A stretch of 64,000 bases of DNA from CAYVTD01 sp964454445 (GTDB taxonomy: Bacteria > Bacteroidota > Ignavibacteria > Kapaibacteriales > UBA2268). The notes beneath the pieces were generated by a model that saw only the letters and a program-made list of their open reading frames with translations, did not search any database and was not told where the DNA came from. The translations under genes were made by a program, and so were the position numbers. Positions 62,084 through 64,000 of the stretch are shown one piece after another. Positions within the stretch are counted from its first letter, which is position 1, and each line of letters opens with the position of its first letter. The stretch is taken from assembly GCA_964454445.1 (NCBI GenBank), contig CAYVTD010000005.1, forward strand, positions 22,921-86,920, read 5' to 3'.

Positions 62084-62170
62084 ATATAAGCTGCTCTAAA
62101 ATAAATATTTTGTTATTACTTCTTTTTAATATTAAAAACAAAGTATAATAAAGGAAATTGATCTGAAATT

Positions 62171-62950
62171 ATGAAACTTACATTTTATATAATTGTTTTT
62201 TTATTTTTAATATTTGTAGCGCAAAATGCTTATTCAGCTAAAAACATAGAAACAAAGCTGATTGTTAAAACAGACAATGGAGAGGTAGTTGATAAATTAG
62301 CATTTGGAACAAATGAAAATGCTACTTATTGGTTGGACGAAGATCTTGGTGAACAAGATTTGCCTCCGCCTCCGCCAAGCAGATTGTTCCCTGTTTTTAT
62401 GTTTATGAACTATGATTCCGCTTATCCAATTACTTCGTTTAAGGATTTCCAACCACCGATAACTTATGCTGGCGAATCAAGAACATTTTCTTTAAGAATA
62501 TTTCGCGAAGCAGGTTCACAGGTTTCTTTTCAATGGGAAGAGATGGATAATCGCATAGATTCAGCTTTTTTAATTGATGAAACATCGCTTGGTGCAACAA
62601 TAAAATTGAATATGAAAAAAACAACTAGCGGTGTTGGCAATCTTTATTTGGATAAATACTTAATCCTTGCTTGGTATCATTATTCACCTAGCTCGATTGA
62701 TGATTTTTTGTATAATAAAGATAACCTTGAAGTGTTTCCTAATCCTGTGTACGATAAGTTAGAAGTGAGATCCAATTTTGATAATTATGAATATCGCTTG
62801 TCGGATTCTTATGGAAGAATAATTTATAATAATATAAGTATAGGAAAAGAAGTTGCCTTAGATTTAAAAAACTTTGCAAATGGTGTTTACTTCTTATATA
62901 TTAAGAATGGTAAAAATGCTTATTTTCGTAAAATTATGAAATCAGAGTAA
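62171..62950 (+). CDS. Small T9SS cargo protein with ELPPLPP-type module
   Basis: 259 residues with a signal peptide (about 1-22, AYSA). Residues 25-80 carry the module seen in the two larger neighbours (KLIVKTDNGEVVDKLAFG and DLPPPPPSRLFPVFMF). Residues 95-165 form a short beta-rich region. The C-terminus (NLEVFPNPVYDKLEVRSN to the end) is a T9SS sorting domain. The protein is therefore little more than the shared module, one beta domain and a tail. It lies after a terminator, so it has its own transcript. Confidence 0.78.
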   Translation: MKLTFYIIVFLFLIFVAQNAYSAKNIETKLIVKTDNGEVVDKLAFGTNENATYWLDEDLGEQDLPPPPPSRLFPVFMFMNYDSAYPITSFKDFQPPITYAGESRTFSLRIFREAGSQVSFQWEEMDNRIDSAFLIDETSLGATIKLNMKKTTSGVGNLYLDKYLILAWYHYSPSSIDDFLYNKDNLEVFPNPVYDKLEVRSNFDNYEYRLSDSYGRIIYNNISIGKEVALDLKNFANGVYFLYIKNGKNAYFRKIMKSE

Positions 62951-62953
62951 AAA

Positions 62954-64000
62954 ATGGAATTAGACAAAAACGATAATCGAAAAGAAAACAAAAACGAAAG
63001 ATCGAAAGATGCCCAGAACAGGCATTTTTCTAATCAAAGAAGAAATAAACCCATTTTAAATGTAGAAAAAGAAGATAATAGTAAAAAAATTAGTCATAAG
63101 AACATTCATAAAATCTTGGTATCTGTTGTAATTCCATTGTTGAACGAAGAAGAATCTTTACCAGAGCTTTCAAAGAAGCTCGAAGAAGAACTACCAAAAT
63201 CTGCAGGTCAGAATTATGAGATTATTTATATTGATGATGGTTCGACTGATAATTCTTGGGAAACAATCAAGGATATTAAAAGAAAAAACAACAGGATTTC
63301 AGGTATTCGATTTAGAAAGAATCATGGTAAATCAGCAGCGCTAGCAGTCGGATTTGCTAAAGCAAGAGGTGAATATGTTGTTACTATGGATGCTGATTTG
63401 CAAGATGATCCGCAGGAAATACAACATCTTATTGCAAAATTGCGCGATGGCTACGATCTTGTCTCTGGTTGGAAAAAAATAAGGCACGATCCAATCAGTA
63501 AGACCATCCCGTCCAAATTTTTTAATTTTGTTACTTCAATTTTTAGCGGCATCAAACTGCATGATTTCAACTGTGGTTTAAAGGCATACCGCAAAGAGGT
63601 TGTAAAATCGCTCGAAGTTTATGGAGAGTTACATCGATATTTGCCAGCGATGGCTCATATACAAGGTTTCAAAGTTACCGAGATTCCTGTCGAGCATCAT
63701 GCAAGAAAATATGGCAAATCGAAATTTGGCGCTTCTCGGCTTATCAAAGGTTTTCTCGATTTGTTGACTATGATTTTTACAAGTAAATTTGCTCGAAGAC
63801 CATTGCACTTTTTTGGTACTTTGGGTGTGCTTTTTGTGCTTGCTGGAACGATAATCGATGCTATTCTGATATTTCAATGGTTTGAAAAAACTACATTTTT
63901 AAGCAATCGACCACTTGCCTTCTTTGGACTGGGTTTAATAATAGTCGGTGTCCAACTGTTCTCGCTGGGTTTGCTTGGTGAGATGTTTGCCAAAGAGGGT
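62954..64000 (+). CDS. Glycosyltransferase family 2, GtrB/DPM1-like (cut by window edge)
   Basis: Partial: 349 residues visible from the ATG at 62954, which is 3 bases after the stop of the previous gene; no stop codon before the window edge. After a basic, low-complexity N-terminal extension of about 55 residues comes a GT-A fold (VSVVIPLLNEEESL, IDDGSTDNSW, TMDADLQDDP with the DxD motif) and CGLKAYRKEVV. From about residue 270 on there are two or more membrane segments (FFGTLGVLFVLAGTIIDAIL and FFGLGLIIVGVQLFSLGLLG), as in dolichyl/undecaprenyl-phosphate sugar transferases of the GtrB/YfdH type. Confidence 0.88.
   Translation, partial: MELDKNDNRKENKNERSKDAQNRHFSNQRRNKPILNVEKEDNSKKISHKNIHKILVSVVIPLLNEEESLPELSKKLEEELPKSAGQNYEIIYIDDGSTDNSWETIKDIKRKNNRISGIRFRKNHGKSAALAVGFAKARGEYVVTMDADLQDDPQEIQHLIAKLRDGYDLVSGWKKIRHDPISKTIPSKFFNFVTSIFSGIKLHDFNCGLKAYRKEVVKSLEVYGELHRYLPAMAHIQGFKVTEIPVEHHARKYGKSKFGASRLIKGFLDLLTMIFTSKFARRPLHFFGTLGVLFVLAGTIIDAILIFQWFEKTTFLSNRPLAFFGLGLIIVGVQLFSLGLLGEMFAKEG

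Noticed and set aside
47198..62950. A mobile or prophage-like island explaining the run of secreted proteins
   Set aside because: No integrase, transposase, phage structural gene or flanking repeat was found. The nearby tRNA is intact, with no attachment duplication seen.

Overview
The window looks like A+T-rich chromosomal DNA from a motile, rod-type member of the Bacteroidota/FCB supergroup, most plausibly the Ignavibacteria/Kapabacteria side. Three observations support this. Several large secreted proteins end in Por/type IX secretion (T9SS) sorting domains. Two promoters have the Bacteroidota form TTTG/TTG-N20-TATATTTG. Clear Shine-Dalgarno sites occur, which argues against a typical Bacteroidia genome, and the genome carries flagellar and chemotaxis genes. 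The lineage is inferred from gene content; no marker-gene phylogeny was possible. The sequence has one 100-N assembly gap at 38475-38574.

Region by region. (1) 1-6914, minus strand: a chemotaxis/signalling block with an NtrC-type sigma-54 activator, a HEAT-repeat protein, CheR, two single-domain response regulators, a CheZ-type phosphatase and the start of CheA. (2) 7057-15881: polysaccharide export (Wza-like and Wzz-like proteins), an SDR-type threonine dehydrogenase, an M15 peptidase, a TPR membrane protein, a polytopic membrane protein and an asparagine synthetase. (3) 15961-23130, plus strand: flgB-flgC-orf98-fliE-fliF-fliG-fliH-fliI, preceded by a sigma-54-like promoter. (4) 23377-29669: a lipoprotein L,D-transpeptidase, recA-recX, an ankyrin-repeat protein, coaBC and trxB. 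(5) 29706-34619: a 1120-residue FG-GAP/UnbV T9SS cargo protein and a DUF4139 protein.

(6) 34804-39665, minus strand: a compact iron-sulfur cluster of ORP/MinD type, with a UPF0251 regulator, a DUF5320 protein, a Gly-Arg-Gln octapeptide repeat protein, two NifX-like proteins, two MinD ATPases with inserted ferredoxins and a radical SAM protein. The [FeFe]-hydrogenase maturase gene hydF is transcribed divergently from it. (7) 41297-47105: a PfkB kinase, a secreted CBM9-like protein, a fused 2-oxoacid dehydrogenase E1, tRNA-Arg(CCG) and a TPR membrane protein. (8) 47198-62950: a run of T9SS cargo proteins, including a 2763-residue protein in which a seven-bladed YCF48-like propeller interrupts a Pmp-like beta-helix, and three proteins that share an ELPPLPP...FDxRF module just before or near the sorting tail. 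(9) 62954-64000: the start of a GtrB/DPM1-like glycosyltransferase.

The chemotaxis block and the flagellar operon form one functional unit: CheA/CheR/CheY/CheZ signalling to a switch containing FliG. The NtrC-type activator is a natural candidate to drive the sigma-54-like promoter in front of flgB. The most unusual material is the iron-sulfur/repeat-protein cluster beside hydF and the secreted-protein run with its shared modules. I saw no insertion sequence, prophage, CRISPR array or rRNA gene. No gene-free stretch exceeds about 300 bases.
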